From the NCBI GenBank assembly GCA_964518335.1, contig CAZFDT010000001.1:113936-177935 (forward strand): a DNA stretch of 64,000 nt, in the 5' to 3' direction. The notes under the pieces were generated by a model. It worked only from the letters and a program-made list of their open reading frames with translations, had not been told where the DNA came from and ran no database searches. Shown here piece after piece: positions 9,018 through 19,184 of the stretch; position 1 is the first letter of the stretch; every line of letters starts with the position of its first letter. The stretch is from CAZFDT01 sp964518335 (GTDB lineage Bacteria > Planctomycetota > Phycisphaerae > Phycisphaerales > Phycisphaeraceae). The position numbers were made by a program, and so were the translations under genes.

Positions 9018-9545
9018 ATGTGCGGGGGCGACCATCTTTTTGCGCAACTCGATCCGCATCTGACGACCTGGCACATCACGTGGGGAACCTACGGCACGCG
9101 CCTGCATGGCGGGCACGCTGCGACAGTGGACCGCGACCACAACAAGCCGGGGCAGTCGTTCGTCACGTTCGACCCGGTGCGCTATGAGCTGTCGCGCCAG
9201 TCGCTGCGATTTCCGCCGGTCGTGCTGACTGCGGCGCAACGGCAGTTCATCGAGGACGCGATCCCGTCGCTGAGCGATCGCGGCGGGTGGGGATTACGCG
9301 AGTGGGCGGCCCAGCCGAACCACGTGCATGTCGTGCTCGACATCGTGCCGACAATCCACGGCGAACGAGTACGTCGGCTGCTCAAACGCTGGGTCACGCA
9401 GGCGCTGGACACGCCATGGCGCAGACGCCTCGGCGCGTCATGGTGGGCGGAGCAGGGATCCAACCGCGTGGTGGGCGACACGGCGTACCTGCACCAGGTG
9501 CTGCCCTACGTTCAACGCCAGCGAGCCCCGCGCGACGCTGCGTGA
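9018..9545 (+). CDS. REP-associated tyrosine transposase (RAYT, IS200/Y1-HUH family)
   Basis: 175 residues from the ATG at 9018 (MCGGDHLFAQLDPHLTTWH). The HUH motif is HVH at residues 102-104 in QPNHVHVVLD. The candidate nucleophile is Tyr157 or Tyr164 near the C-terminus (YLHQVLPYVQRQR). The N-terminal ITWGTYGTRLHG strand is typical of Y1 transposase-like domains. RAYTs are single-copy, domesticated relatives of IS200/IS605 transposases that nick and move short palindromic REP sequences. Here the gene sits exactly between two near-identical inverted palindromes (8949-8974 and 9547-9572), supporting that role. The right-hand repeat begins 2 bp after the stop codon. Confidence 0.8.
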   Translation: MCGGDHLFAQLDPHLTTWHITWGTYGTRLHGGHAATVDRDHNKPGQSFVTFDPVRYELSRQSLRFPPVVLTAAQRQFIEDAIPSLSDRGGWGLREWAAQPNHVHVVLDIVPTIHGERVRRLLKRWVTQALDTPWRRRLGASWWAEQGSNRVVGDTAYLHQVLPYVQRQRAPRDAA

Positions 9546-9546
9546 T

Positions 9547-9572
9547 CGAGCCGGGCCGTCCACGGCCCCGGC
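9547..9572 (-). repeat. Right 26-bp palindromic repeat flanking the RAYT gene
   Basis: Reverse-complement partner of 8949-8974 (25 of 26 identical), starting 2 bp after the transposase stop codon. It forms a strong hairpin with CCGT/ACGG at the loop base. No T-run follows immediately, so it is not a classical rho-independent terminator. Confidence 0.75.
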
Positions 9573-9607
9573 GTGCCGGTGACGGCCGATCACACCCCGA
9601 TTTTTCC

Positions 9608-9637
9608 TTGACAACCCTCGATTGGGGGGCATACTTT
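9608..9637 (+). promoter_or_regulatory. Sigma-70-like promoter for the PEP-CTERM gene at 9681
   Basis: A perfect TTGACA (9608-9613) is followed at 17-18 bp by ATACTT/TACTTT (9631-9637). This AT-rich island in a GC-rich background lies 44 bp before the ATG at 9681. Confidence 0.5.
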
Positions 9638-9680
9638 TGTGAAGACGGAACCCCCCTCGTGGAGGATGATTGGTGTGGTG

Positions 9681-10427
9681 ATGTCCCGGACCTTAAAACG
9701 ATGGCTGTGCGCCATGGCGGCCATGGTGTGCCTGTTCACGTGGGGGACGGTGTCGCATGCCGCACTGCTCACCGGCAACGCCGTCGCCAGCCCCACGATC
9801 CCCGCCAACCTGACCGAGATCGGCACCACCGACTGGGCCTACTGGAACAGCACGTCGAGCACTGGCGTCACTTCCATGGCGCCCGGCAACGTCAAGAGCG
9901 GCGGCCCGGGCGTCATCGGACCCGCCACGAACATCGGCGGCACCGGCGTCCGCGGCTCCACGACCGACACCGCCATTCAATTCACCTTCACCGACGGCAC
10001 GTCGCCTACGTCCGGCACGGGGCTGGCGGTCCCCGGCGTGTTTAATGTCGCGCTGACTGGCGTCAACACTGGCGTCCAGGTCATTGTCACCCTGCCCGAC
10101 ACGCAGCTCTACGACGTCGCCATCTGGGTCAGCGGCTTCAACTCCACGGGAACTTTCACCGCCCTGCTCCCGGGCGCGACCAACTTCTCGGACGCCAGCT
10201 TCACCTACGGCAGCGGGACCAAGCCCGCGCGGCTGTACGAACTGCAGGTCCAGGCCGACCAGCCCGGCGACAGCCTCACCCTCCGCTACGTCATGACCGC
10301 CAGCCACGGCGCCAGCTCGCACGTGCTGATCGCCGGCGTCGCCCTGGCGGTCATTCCCGAGCCGGCGTCGCTGCTGCTGTTGTCCGGCGCAGGCCTGCTG
10401 CTGTTGCCCCGTCGCTCACGAGCGTAG
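9681..10427 (+). CDS. PEP-CTERM sorting-domain protein
   Basis: 248 residues. It starts MSRTLKRWLCAMAAMVCLFT, a signal peptide ending near VSHA|ALL. The mature part is a Gly/Thr/Ser-rich beta-type domain without a recognised family. The C-terminus has the PEP-CTERM signal: VIPEPASLLLLSGAGLLLL then PRRSRA, that is PEP, hydrophobic helix and basic tail. Such proteins are exported, cleaved by an exosortase and often attached to the cell surface or extracellular matrix. No exosortase is in this window. A GGAGG at 9661-9665 is 15 bases before the ATG at 9681, so a GTG start at 9675 (spacing 9) is a credible alternative. Confidence 0.85.
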   Translation: MSRTLKRWLCAMAAMVCLFTWGTVSHAALLTGNAVASPTIPANLTEIGTTDWAYWNSTSSTGVTSMAPGNVKSGGPGVIGPATNIGGTGVRGSTTDTAIQFTFTDGTSPTSGTGLAVPGVFNVALTGVNTGVQVIVTLPDTQLYDVAIWVSGFNSTGTFTALLPGATNFSDASFTYGSGTKPARLYELQVQADQPGDSLTLRYVMTASHGASSHVLIAGVALAVIPEPASLLLLSGAGLLLLPRRSRA

Positions 10428-10462
10428 GCGCGATGTCACCACATGACCTGACGGACGGCGAC

Positions 10463-12058
10463 TCACCCCGCGTGGGCGAGCACGATCGGCGTCAGCTCGG
10501 GGCGGTGGCGCAGGAAGGCGCGGAGGTCGGCGGCGGCGATCGGCTGGTTGCCGATGCGGCTCACGGCCACGGCGGACGCCGCCGCCCCGACGTACCCGGC
10601 CTGGGGCAGCGTCGCGCCCGCCAGCAGTGCCAGCGTCGAGGCTGACAGAAATGCGTCGCCGGCCCCCAGGGGATCAACGCTGTGCGTGCCCAGCGCCGGC
10701 AGGTATTCGCTGCGCAGACGCGACGCGAACCAGTGCTCGGGCTGCTCCTCGCGCGGCCGGAACAGCACGCAACCGCGGCTGCCCATCGTCACCGCCAGGT
10801 TCGGCACGCCCAACTGCTCCATCAGCCGGGCCGCCACCGCCGGCAGGGACTGCTCGAAATCGGCACACGCCTGGCGCAGCTCGCGCTCGGTGGGCGTGAG
10901 CAGCGTCGCGCCGTGATACGCGGTGAGGCTGTGGCTGCGGCCGCTCACGTCACCGGCGACAATGCTGCACTTGTCCGACAGGATCGGCATGAGGTCCTTG
11001 AGCATCGCCGGGCCCAGCACGCCGCAGCCGAAGTCGCACAGAATGGCGCCCCCGGAAGTGTTCGCCACCAAATCCCGCACCGTCCCGACCAATTTGCGCT
11101 GCGTCGCCGTGTCCAGTGGCTGCACCTCGACGCGATCGACCTTCAAGAGCTTCTGCGTCTCGACAAGGTAGCGCATCTTCGTCGGCAACTGCTGGCGGAT
11201 GTCGAACGTGGTGCGCTCGATCCCCATGGCGTCGAGGCGGTCGAGCAGTTGCCCGCTGGCGGCGTCGTGGCCCACGGTCGTCACCAGGTGCGGCACGGCG
11301 CCCAGGGCCTTGAGGTGCGCCGCCACGATCGCCGCGCCGCCCAGGAAGATCGCGTCCTTGAGCGGCTTCACAGAGAGAATCGGAGCCTCGCCTGCCACGT
11401 CGCTGGCGTCGCACAGCACGTAGTGGTCGAGCATCGCGTCGCCGATGACGACGACGCGCTGCCCCTGAAAGTGGTCGATCAGTTTCCGCAGCGTCGCATG
11501 ATCCACGCCCCATCGTCGGCAGCACGCCCCGAGGCGCGCGGTGTCGTCGAACCCGTCGCGCGCGATCGCCGCGCCGAGCTGGTCGAGGATCGCCGACGAC
11601 GAATACACCACGTCGCCGGAGCTGAACACGACGCGCCCGCCCAGCGACTCGACCAGGGTCTTCTCCGCGAGGAACCCCGGGTGCGAGGAGTGCTCGTACT
11701 CGCGCCCCTTGATGTACACGTCCGGCCGCAACGCCCGGATCACCGGCTCGGCGGTCGGACCATCGACGATGACCACGCGATCGACGAACTCCAGGGCCGC
11801 CAGGTTCTCCGCACGGTGCTCCTGCGGCACATACGGCCGGGCCCCGTCGCCCTTCTCGATCGCGTCGTCGCCGGTGATCGACACCACCAGCACATCCCCC
11901 TGCTGCCGGGCGAACTGCAGGTAGTGCAGATGCCCTGGGTGGACGATATCGAAGCACCCGTGGCAAAGCACGACGCTGCGACCGGCCGCGCGATCGATCG
12001 CCGCCAGCTCACCCAGCCGGGCCTGCGCGCACACTTTGCGCCGAAAGTCGAGAGACAT
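10463..12058 (-). CDS. Bifunctional nucleotidyltransferase / PfkB sugar kinase (HldE/RfaE-like, swapped domain order)
   Basis: 531 residues. The N-terminal domain has the cytidylyltransferase signature CHGCFDIVHPGHLHYL with the catalytic HPGH. The C-terminal domain is a PfkB/ribokinase-type kinase (QRVVVIGDAMLDHYV, FLGGAAIVAAHLKALG, signature DPLGAGDAF with the catalytic Asp). In classical HldE the kinase precedes the adenylyltransferase; here the order is reversed. The expected role is phosphorylation and ADP activation of D-glycero-D-manno-heptose for envelope polysaccharide. With this arrangement another activated sugar is possible, so I give no symbol. The ATG at 12058 (MSLDFRRKVCAQ) was chosen because homology begins directly after it. 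The aminotransferase gene upstream ends 50 bp away, so co-transcription is likely. Confidence 0.85.
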   Translation of the reverse strand: MSLDFRRKVCAQARLGELAAIDRAAGRSVVLCHGCFDIVHPGHLHYLQFARQQGDVLVVSITGDDAIEKGDGARPYVPQEHRAENLAALEFVDRVVIVDGPTAEPVIRALRPDVYIKGREYEHSSHPGFLAEKTLVESLGGRVVFSSGDVVYSSSAILDQLGAAIARDGFDDTARLGACCRRWGVDHATLRKLIDHFQGQRVVVIGDAMLDHYVLCDASDVAGEAPILSVKPLKDAIFLGGAAIVAAHLKALGAVPHLVTTVGHDAASGQLLDRLDAMGIERTTFDIRQQLPTKMRYLVETQKLLKVDRVEVQPLDTATQRKLVGTVRDLVANTSGGAILCDFGCGVLGPAMLKDLMPILSDKCSIVAGDVSGRSHSLTAYHGATLLTPTERELRQACADFEQSLPAVAARLMEQLGVPNLAVTMGSRGCVLFRPREEQPEHWFASRLRSEYLPALGTHSVDPLGAGDAFLSASTLALLAGATLPQAGYVGAAASAVAVSRIGNQPIAAADLRAFLRHRPELTPIVLAHAG

Positions 12059-12108
12059 GCCGCTGTTATCGGGCACACCGCCCCCGCGCATTGAATTGCG
12101 ACGGCAGC

Positions 12109-13266
12109 TTACGCCAGCGCGTCGATCAGCCGGTCGATTTGCTCCGGTGTGTTGTAGAAGTGCGGGCTGGCGCGGAGGCGGCCTTCGCGGACGACGATGA
12201 TGATGCCGTGCTTGTCGAGATCGGCGACGAGTCGTTTGGGGTCCTGGCCGGGTTTGGGATGCCACACCACGATGCCGCTGCGTTCATGGGGGTCGTCGCG
12301 CGGGGTGAAGAGGTGGTAGCCTTTGTCGGTCAGGCCTTTGCACAGTTGCGTGGTGAGGGCCTCGATGCGCGACCAGACGTTGTCGATGCCGACTTCCAGG
12401 AGCAGTTCGAAGCTGGCGCCCAGGCCCAGCACGCCGGGGATGTTGTAACTGCCCGGCTCGAACCGCCGCGCGTCCATCTGAAACTCGTAGCGGTAGTCGC
12501 CGTAGTTCCCTCCGGAACCGGCATCGACCATGTTCATCCAGCCGACGACGTTGGGGTGCAGCAGCGGGCACAGGTCCTCGTGGCAATAGAAGATGCCGCA
12601 GCCCTCGGGCCCGAGCATCCACTTGTGCCCGTCGGCGGCGAGAAAATCGATGCCCATCGCCCGCACGTCCACCGGCAGGGCGCCCACACTCTGGATCGCA
12701 TCCACGCACAGGTAGCCCCCGACCCGATGCACCATCTCGCTGATCGGACGCAGGTCGATCCGGTGCCCGCTGGCATATTGCACGTGCGACACGCTCACCA
12801 CGCGCGTGCGATTGGTGACGGCATCGGCGACGTCGTCGCCGTCGATCCGCCCGTCGGGCAACTGTCGCACCTCGATCACCTCGACACCGAATCTCTCAAG
12901 GTCGATCCACGGGTAGCGATTGGCCGGATACTCCACGTCGGTGATGACGACGTTGTCGCCCGGCTGCCAGTCAATGCCCCCGGCCACGAGCGACAGGCCC
13001 GCCGAGGTGTTGGGCACGAACGCGATCTCGTGCGGCCCCCGCGCGCCGATCAGCTTCGCCGCAAGCCGCTTGACCTCGCCGGCGCGGCGATACCACCCGC
13101 TGTCCACGTAAGCTCGGGTGGCCGCCTGCTGCGCGTATTGCCGCATCGCCTCGGCCGCTCGCCCGCTGATCGGCGCCACCCCCGCATGATTGAAAAACGC
13201 CAGCTCCCGCAGAATGGGAAACTCGCGCGCCCAATCGAGATTCAGATCGCCACTCGCCACGCCCAT
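12109..13266 (-). CDS. Class V aminotransferase (cysteine-desulfurase-like fold)
   Basis: 385 residues. It has FFNHAGVAPISGRAAEAM at the N-terminus and the PLP-binding lysine in ADGHKWMLGPEG (about residue 215). VDAIQSVGALPVD carries the PLP-ring aspartate, and GSYNIPGVLGLGASFELLL is also typical. The region that holds the active-site cysteine in SufS/IscS enzymes reads RASPHFYNT, with no cysteine. A desulfurase role is therefore doubtful; isopenicillin-epimerase-like or other class V chemistry is more likely. Its stop is 50 bp before the nucleotidyltransferase/kinase start on the same strand, so the two may form an operon. The start codon lies 62 bp from the divergent TPR/peptidase gene. Confidence 0.85.
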   Translation of the reverse strand: MGVASGDLNLDWAREFPILRELAFFNHAGVAPISGRAAEAMRQYAQQAATRAYVDSGWYRRAGEVKRLAAKLIGARGPHEIAFVPNTSAGLSLVAGGIDWQPGDNVVITDVEYPANRYPWIDLERFGVEVIEVRQLPDGRIDGDDVADAVTNRTRVVSVSHVQYASGHRIDLRPISEMVHRVGGYLCVDAIQSVGALPVDVRAMGIDFLAADGHKWMLGPEGCGIFYCHEDLCPLLHPNVVGWMNMVDAGSGGNYGDYRYEFQMDARRFEPGSYNIPGVLGLGASFELLLEVGIDNVWSRIEALTTQLCKGLTDKGYHLFTPRDDPHERSGIVVWHPKPGQDPKRLVADLDKHGIIIVVREGRLRASPHFYNTPEQIDRLIDALA

Positions 13267-13273
13267 GGTTTTA

Positions 13274-13299
13274 CATCATCCATCATCCATCATCCATCA
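13274..13299 (+). repeat. Heptamer tandem repeat (CATCATC, 3.7 copies)
   Basis: Three perfect CATCATC units plus CATCA, in the 61-bp gap between divergent genes. The same unit, with similar flanks (ACATCATCC at one end, CATCAG at the other), occurs inverted at 63825-63842. Confidence 0.85.
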
Positions 13300-13327
13300 G
13301 ACATTCCCCTCGCCTAGGATATGCCGT

Positions 13328-15982
13328 ATGAAAACGACATTCGCCCTGCTGCTGGTGCTGCTTGCCGCGGTGACGCTGCGGGCGCAGGTGGACGAGCCCA
13401 GGCCCGAGGGCGAGTCGCGGCCGCTGCGGCTGGACCAGGCGCCGCAGCCGCCGAGCGCGCCGGACATCGAGCTGTCGCCGGTGGTCACGCGGCTGCTCGG
13501 CGACGAGACGATCAGCGCGGCCGAGCGCCGGCGTCTGCGGCTGTTCCACGGCGTATGGGACGAGCTCGATGAGCTCACTGCAGCGGAGCAGGCGGCCATG
13601 GCGCTGATCCGGCTCGACCCCGGCGACGCGGTGTTCGAGGACGAGCAGGTCCCCGCGCTGCTGCGGGCGGAGGCGGCGCTGCTGGCGGGCGATCCGGCGC
13701 GGGCGGTCGAGCTGTTGACGGGCGAGGCGTCGGCGCGGGGGGCGCTGCTGCGGGCGCGGGCGCTGGTGAGCGTGGGTCGCACGGCCGAGGCGATCGCGGC
13801 CTTGACGCCGTGGCGGCTGGCGCTGCAGCACGAGTCGGTCGAAGACGCGGCGGAGCTGGTGTCGGCGGCCGAGGGCGTGGTGCTGCTGGCGGAGCTGGAG
13901 GGCCGGCCGGCGCAGGACTACCACCTGGCGGTGTCGATGTTCGCCAAAGCGCGGGACGAGCTGGACCGCTACTACTGGCCGGCGCACATTGCCGAGGCGA
14001 AGCTGCTGCTGTCGAAGGACAACCCACAGGAGGCCGGCGAGGCGCTGCTGCAGACGCTGCAGTTGAACCTTCGCGCCGCCGAGGCGTGGCAGCTTCTGGG
14101 CGAGCTGTCGGCGAGTCACTACGACTTCGATCGCGCGGGCAAGGCGACCCAGAAGCTGCGCGCCATCGACGGCGCGACGCTGCCGGCGGCGCTGCTGGAC
14201 GCGCACGTGAAGCTGATGCAGCGCGACGCTGCGGGCGCGCGGCAGGCCCTGGCGCCGGCGCTGCAGCGCTACCCGCACAATCCCGACGCCATGACGCTCG
14301 ATGCGGCGGTGTGCGCCATCGCCTACGACGAGGCCGGCGCCGACGCTGCACTGGCCCGGTTCGACGCGCGCTACCCCGGCCACGCCCACGCCCACGCGGC
14401 GGTCGGGGCGTACCTGTCCAACGCGCGGCAGTACGACTGGTCGCGGCGGGTGCTGCGCCAGGCGGTCGACCGGCGTCCGAACTGGCCCCAGCCGCGCATC
14501 GAGCTGGGCCTGATGCTCATGCAGGCCGGCGACGCCCCGGCGGCGCGCGTCGAGCTGCGCGAGGCCGTGCGACTCGATCCCTTCAACAAACGCGCCGACA
14601 ACCAGCTTCGCCTGGCCGACGCCCTGCTGGGCTACAAGACCCTGGAGACCGAGCACTTCATCGTGCGCTTCAAGGCCGGCATCGACGAGGTGCTCGCCCG
14701 CGACATGCTCCCGGAGCTGGAACGCATCTACCGCGACGTGACCGAGGTGTTCCAGCACCGTCCCGAGGCGAAGACGCAGATCGACATCATGCCCGACGAG
14801 CAGTGGTTCGGCGTGCGGATCACGGGCATGCCCGACATCTGGACGATCGCCGCTTGCACGGGCGACGTGATCGCGCTGACGCCGCCGCGGCACGGGCCCA
14901 GGCAGCGCGGGCCTTACAACTGGGCCAACGTGGTCCGCCACGAGTACGTCCACACCGTGACGCTGAGCCAGACCGCCAACCGCATCCCGCACTGGTTCAC
15001 TGAAGCGTGCGCCGTGTCGCAGGAGACGACGGGGCGGACGTACGACACGTGCGAGTTGCTCGCCGCCGCGCTGCACGCCGACAAGCTCTTCCCGCTGGAT
15101 CAGATCAACTGGGGGTTCATCCGGCCCAGGACACCGCGCGACCGGCCGCTGGCCTACGCCCAGAGCGACTGGATGCTCGAGTTCATCGCCGTGCGCTACG
15201 GGCACGGGGCGATCGTGAAGATGCTGGAGATGTTCCGCCACGGCGCCGGCGACCTGGAGGCGTTCCAGAGCGTGACCGGCCAGACGCCCGAGCAGTTCAT
15301 GGCGCAGTTCCAGGCGTGGGCGAAGCAGCAAGTAACAGACTGGGGCATGGACCCGCCGCAGGACGACCGCATCAAGGCGCTGCTCAAGCACCGCGACGCG
15401 CACCAGCGTCAGGAGCTCGACACGCTGCTGGCCGAGTTTCCCAACCAGCCTGATCTGCTGCAGTTGTCGGCGCGACGTGCGCTGGCGGGCGACGACCCGG
15501 CGGCGGCGCGGCAGGCCGTGCTGCAGTACGCCGCGGCGCGCCCGGTTGATCCCTGGCCCCACCGCCAGCTTGTCATGCTCGCCGGGGAGGCCGGCCACCC
15601 ACAGGAGGCGATCGCGTCGCTGGAGATGCTCGATCGCGTGGACAATGAGTCGGGCGCGTGGTCGCACCAGCTCGCACTGGTGCATCGGGCGCGCGGCGAA
15701 CTGCCCCAGGCCGCGGCGGCGATCCAGCGCGCCCTGTGGCGCGAGCCCTACCACGGCAGCTACCGCGAGCTGGCGGCGGCGATCGCTCTGCAGCAGAAGG
15801 ACCACGACACGGCGATCTTCCACCTCGAGTCGATGACGATGCTCGAGCCCGACCGCGCCACGCACCACGTGCGGCTGGCGGCGGCCCTGGCCCTGGCCGG
15901 CCGGCCCAACGACGCCCGCCGCGCCGCCGAGCGTGCCCGCGCCCTGGACCCCGCCGCACCCGTCGAGCGATTCATCCACTAG
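13328..15982 (+). CDS. Secreted TPR protein with gluzincin (peptidase MA-like) domain
   Basis: 884 residues. Signal peptide MKTTFALLLVLLAAVTLRAQ. Residues about 60-430 and 690-870 are helical TPR-like repeats (for example QLLGELSASHYDFDRAGKAT, VRLDPFNKRADNQLRLADAL). Between them (about 440-660) lies a metallopeptidase domain with HEYVH (His538-Glu539-x2-His542). It is followed by the downstream glutamate in WFTEACA, the pattern of the peptidase MA family. I infer a periplasmic or secreted zinc protease on a TPR scaffold; the target is unknown. AGGA sits 8 bases before the ATG. The gene reads out into the long intergenic region preceding acs. Confidence 0.85.
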   Translation: MKTTFALLLVLLAAVTLRAQVDEPRPEGESRPLRLDQAPQPPSAPDIELSPVVTRLLGDETISAAERRRLRLFHGVWDELDELTAAEQAAMALIRLDPGDAVFEDEQVPALLRAEAALLAGDPARAVELLTGEASARGALLRARALVSVGRTAEAIAALTPWRLALQHESVEDAAELVSAAEGVVLLAELEGRPAQDYHLAVSMFAKARDELDRYYWPAHIAEAKLLLSKDNPQEAGEALLQTLQLNLRAAEAWQLLGELSASHYDFDRAGKATQKLRAIDGATLPAALLDAHVKLMQRDAAGARQALAPALQRYPHNPDAMTLDAAVCAIAYDEAGADAALARFDARYPGHAHAHAAVGAYLSNARQYDWSRRVLRQAVDRRPNWPQPRIELGLMLMQAGDAPAARVELREAVRLDPFNKRADNQLRLADALLGYKTLETEHFIVRFKAGIDEVLARDMLPELERIYRDVTEVFQHRPEAKTQIDIMPDEQWFGVRITGMPDIWTIAACTGDVIALTPPRHGPRQRGPYNWANVVRHEYVHTVTLSQTANRIPHWFTEACAVSQETTGRTYDTCELLAAALHADKLFPLDQINWGFIRPRTPRDRPLAYAQSDWMLEFIAVRYGHGAIVKMLEMFRHGAGDLEAFQSVTGQTPEQFMAQFQAWAKQQVTDWGMDPPQDDRIKALLKHRDAHQRQELDTLLAEFPNQPDLLQLSARRALAGDDPAAARQAVLQYAAARPVDPWPHRQLVMLAGEAGHPQEAIASLEMLDRVDNESGAWSHQLALVHRARGELPQAAAAIQRALWREPYHGSYRELAAAIALQQKDHDTAIFHLESMTMLEPDRATHHVRLAAALALAGRPNDARRAAERARALDPAAPVERFIH

Positions 15983-16065
15983 CGCCAGTCCTGGCCGTCA
16001 TGGACGCCAGCGGCAACAGGTGGGCGAGTGATGCGCCAGGCCTTGCACGTCGGCATGGAATCCCC

Positions 16066-16094
16066 TTGATCCCGCGCCGGCGATATGCTAAAAT
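16066..16094 (+). promoter_or_regulatory. Extended -10 sigma-70 promoter upstream of acs
   Basis: TTGATC (16066-16071), a 17-bp spacer, then TAAAAT (16089-16094) preceded by TG at 16086-16087 (an extended -10). Transcription would start near 16101. This is one of the best vegetative promoter matches in the window. Confidence 0.6.
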
Positions 16095-16100
16095 TAACCT

Positions 16101-16463
16101 AACAACTTAGCCCCTCTCCGCGTGGGCCGCGCTGCGGGGGAGGCGTTGACGCGCGGCCTGGAGGCGACGGCCATGATGCATCCGAGCGAGCTGTCCACGG
16201 GGGGACCATGGTTGGCATGGCCCGATCGGGCAGCCGCCGCGGCGGCGCATGGGGCCACGATGGAGCCATCGAAGGGCATCACCGCGGACGGCGTTCCGTG
16301 CCGGCCGGTGCAGAGGAAGCTGGGCGGGGTGCATGACCGCTCGCGCAGGCAGTCATGCACCCGGCTGGGGGCTGTGATGCCGTCTTGCTCCGTAGTGCGA
16401 TGGCGTTTACTCTTTTCGACTCGGCATGGTCCTTTCCCCTCGAACGTAACAAGGAGTGCAGTG
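16101..16463 (+). ncRNA. Long structured leader / possible RNA element before acs
   Basis: This makes up most of the 481-bp gap between genes. Downstream of the extended -10 promoter lie about 360 nt without a convincing ORF but rich in hairpins. These include GGCCGCGC (16125-16132) pairing with 16151-16158, the palindrome GCCGCCGCGGCGGC (16233-16246), and a perfect 11-bp stem GGGTGCATGAC (16327-16337) with 16352-16362. No T-run terminator separates it from acs, so it is probably the 5' leader of acs. I do not recognise it as RNase P, tmRNA, SRP or a standard riboswitch. Confidence 0.4.
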
Positions 16464-18470
<2,007 letters not shown>

Positions 18471-18500
18471 CCGGCGCCATGCCGAGTCTCGCGACGCTGC

Positions 18501-18509
18501 TGATATACT
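18501..18509 (+). promoter_or_regulatory. Extended -10 promoter element for the gene at 18564
   Basis: TGATATACT fits the TGn-TATACT extended -10 pattern, 55 bp before the ATG. No good -35 hexamer is visible, which is usual for extended -10 promoters. Confidence 0.45.
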
Positions 18510-18563
18510 CTGCGGTGTGACAGCCCACATGGGGGGGTTTATCCAACCTGACGGGGTCCATCG

Positions 18564-19184
18564 ATGAAAAAGCTGCTGATTGTTCTGGGCGTGGTGCTGG
18601 GTGTGTTCCTGGTGACGTGCGTGGGACTTCCGACGCTGTTGGTCGTGATGCGTGGCGGCGCGTCGTCCGTACCGACGGGGCCGGGGGCGGCGGCGTTCGA
18701 CGCGGCCAACGATCGCATCACGCGCTACAGGGCGGGTCAGCCCGAGGCCCACGGCAACTCCGAGGTCGCCCGCAGAATCGCCGAGGAATACGGCCTGGCG
18801 ATGAAGATGCTCACCGGCATCATGTTCACCGGCGGCAAGGAGAGCAAGCTGTCGTTCACCGAGGGGCATTTTCTCACTTATTGCCAGCTCAACAGAGACT
18901 CGGTCGTGCTGCTGTTGCACGTGCCGCAGCTTCGCCAGTACCAGGGCGACGTGCGCGGCGCGCTGGCCGAGCTGGCGTGGGGCGCGGCGAAGGTCTCGGC
19001 CGAGAAAGTCGCCAGCCCCGGCGATACGATGGTCGTCGCCCTGCGCGGTGCGGCGATCTACGGGCCGATCATGGTGGGCAAGGTCGGCGACGAGAATCCG
19101 CCGCCGCGAGCCACGGGCACGCGCGAGATTCTGCACCCCTACTTCGCCGCCGAAGATCAGGCCCCCGTCACGGCTGAACCGTGA
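18564..19184 (+). CDS. Membrane-anchored protein of unknown function
   Basis: 206 residues. It begins MKKLLIVLGVVLGVFLVTCV, one hydrophobic segment (about residues 3-29) that could be a signal anchor. The rest is soluble, with a helical stretch (NSEVARRIAEEYGLAMKMLT) and alternating strands (TYCQLNRDSVVLLLHVPQL). No family is recognised. The 3' end overlaps the convergent serine protease gene by 17 bp (19168-19184). An extended -10 element lies upstream; the ribosome-binding site is weak. Confidence 0.7.
   Translation: MKKLLIVLGVVLGVFLVTCVGLPTLLVVMRGGASSVPTGPGAAAFDAANDRITRYRAGQPEAHGNSEVARRIAEEYGLAMKMLTGIMFTGGKESKLSFTEGHFLTYCQLNRDSVVLLLHVPQLRQYQGDVRGALAELAWGAAKVSAEKVASPGDTMVVALRGAAIYGPIMVGKVGDENPPPRATGTREILHPYFAAEDQAPVTAEP

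Noticed and set aside
9547..9605. Rho-independent terminator after the RAYT gene
   Set aside because: The hairpin at 9547-9572 is strong, but the T-run (9601-9605) is about 30 bp away. The hairpin is better explained as the right-hand REP-like repeat.
12109..13266. SufS/IscS cysteine desulfurase
   Set aside because: The fold and PLP lysine fit, but the loop that should hold the catalytic cysteine has none.
16101..16463. RNase P RNA, tmRNA, SRP RNA or 6S RNA in the acs leader
   Set aside because: I looked for the RNase P core (GAAAGTCCGGGC type), the tmRNA start and the SRP loop motif and did not find them. 6S RNA cannot be excluded, but no diagnostic bubble could be assigned by eye.
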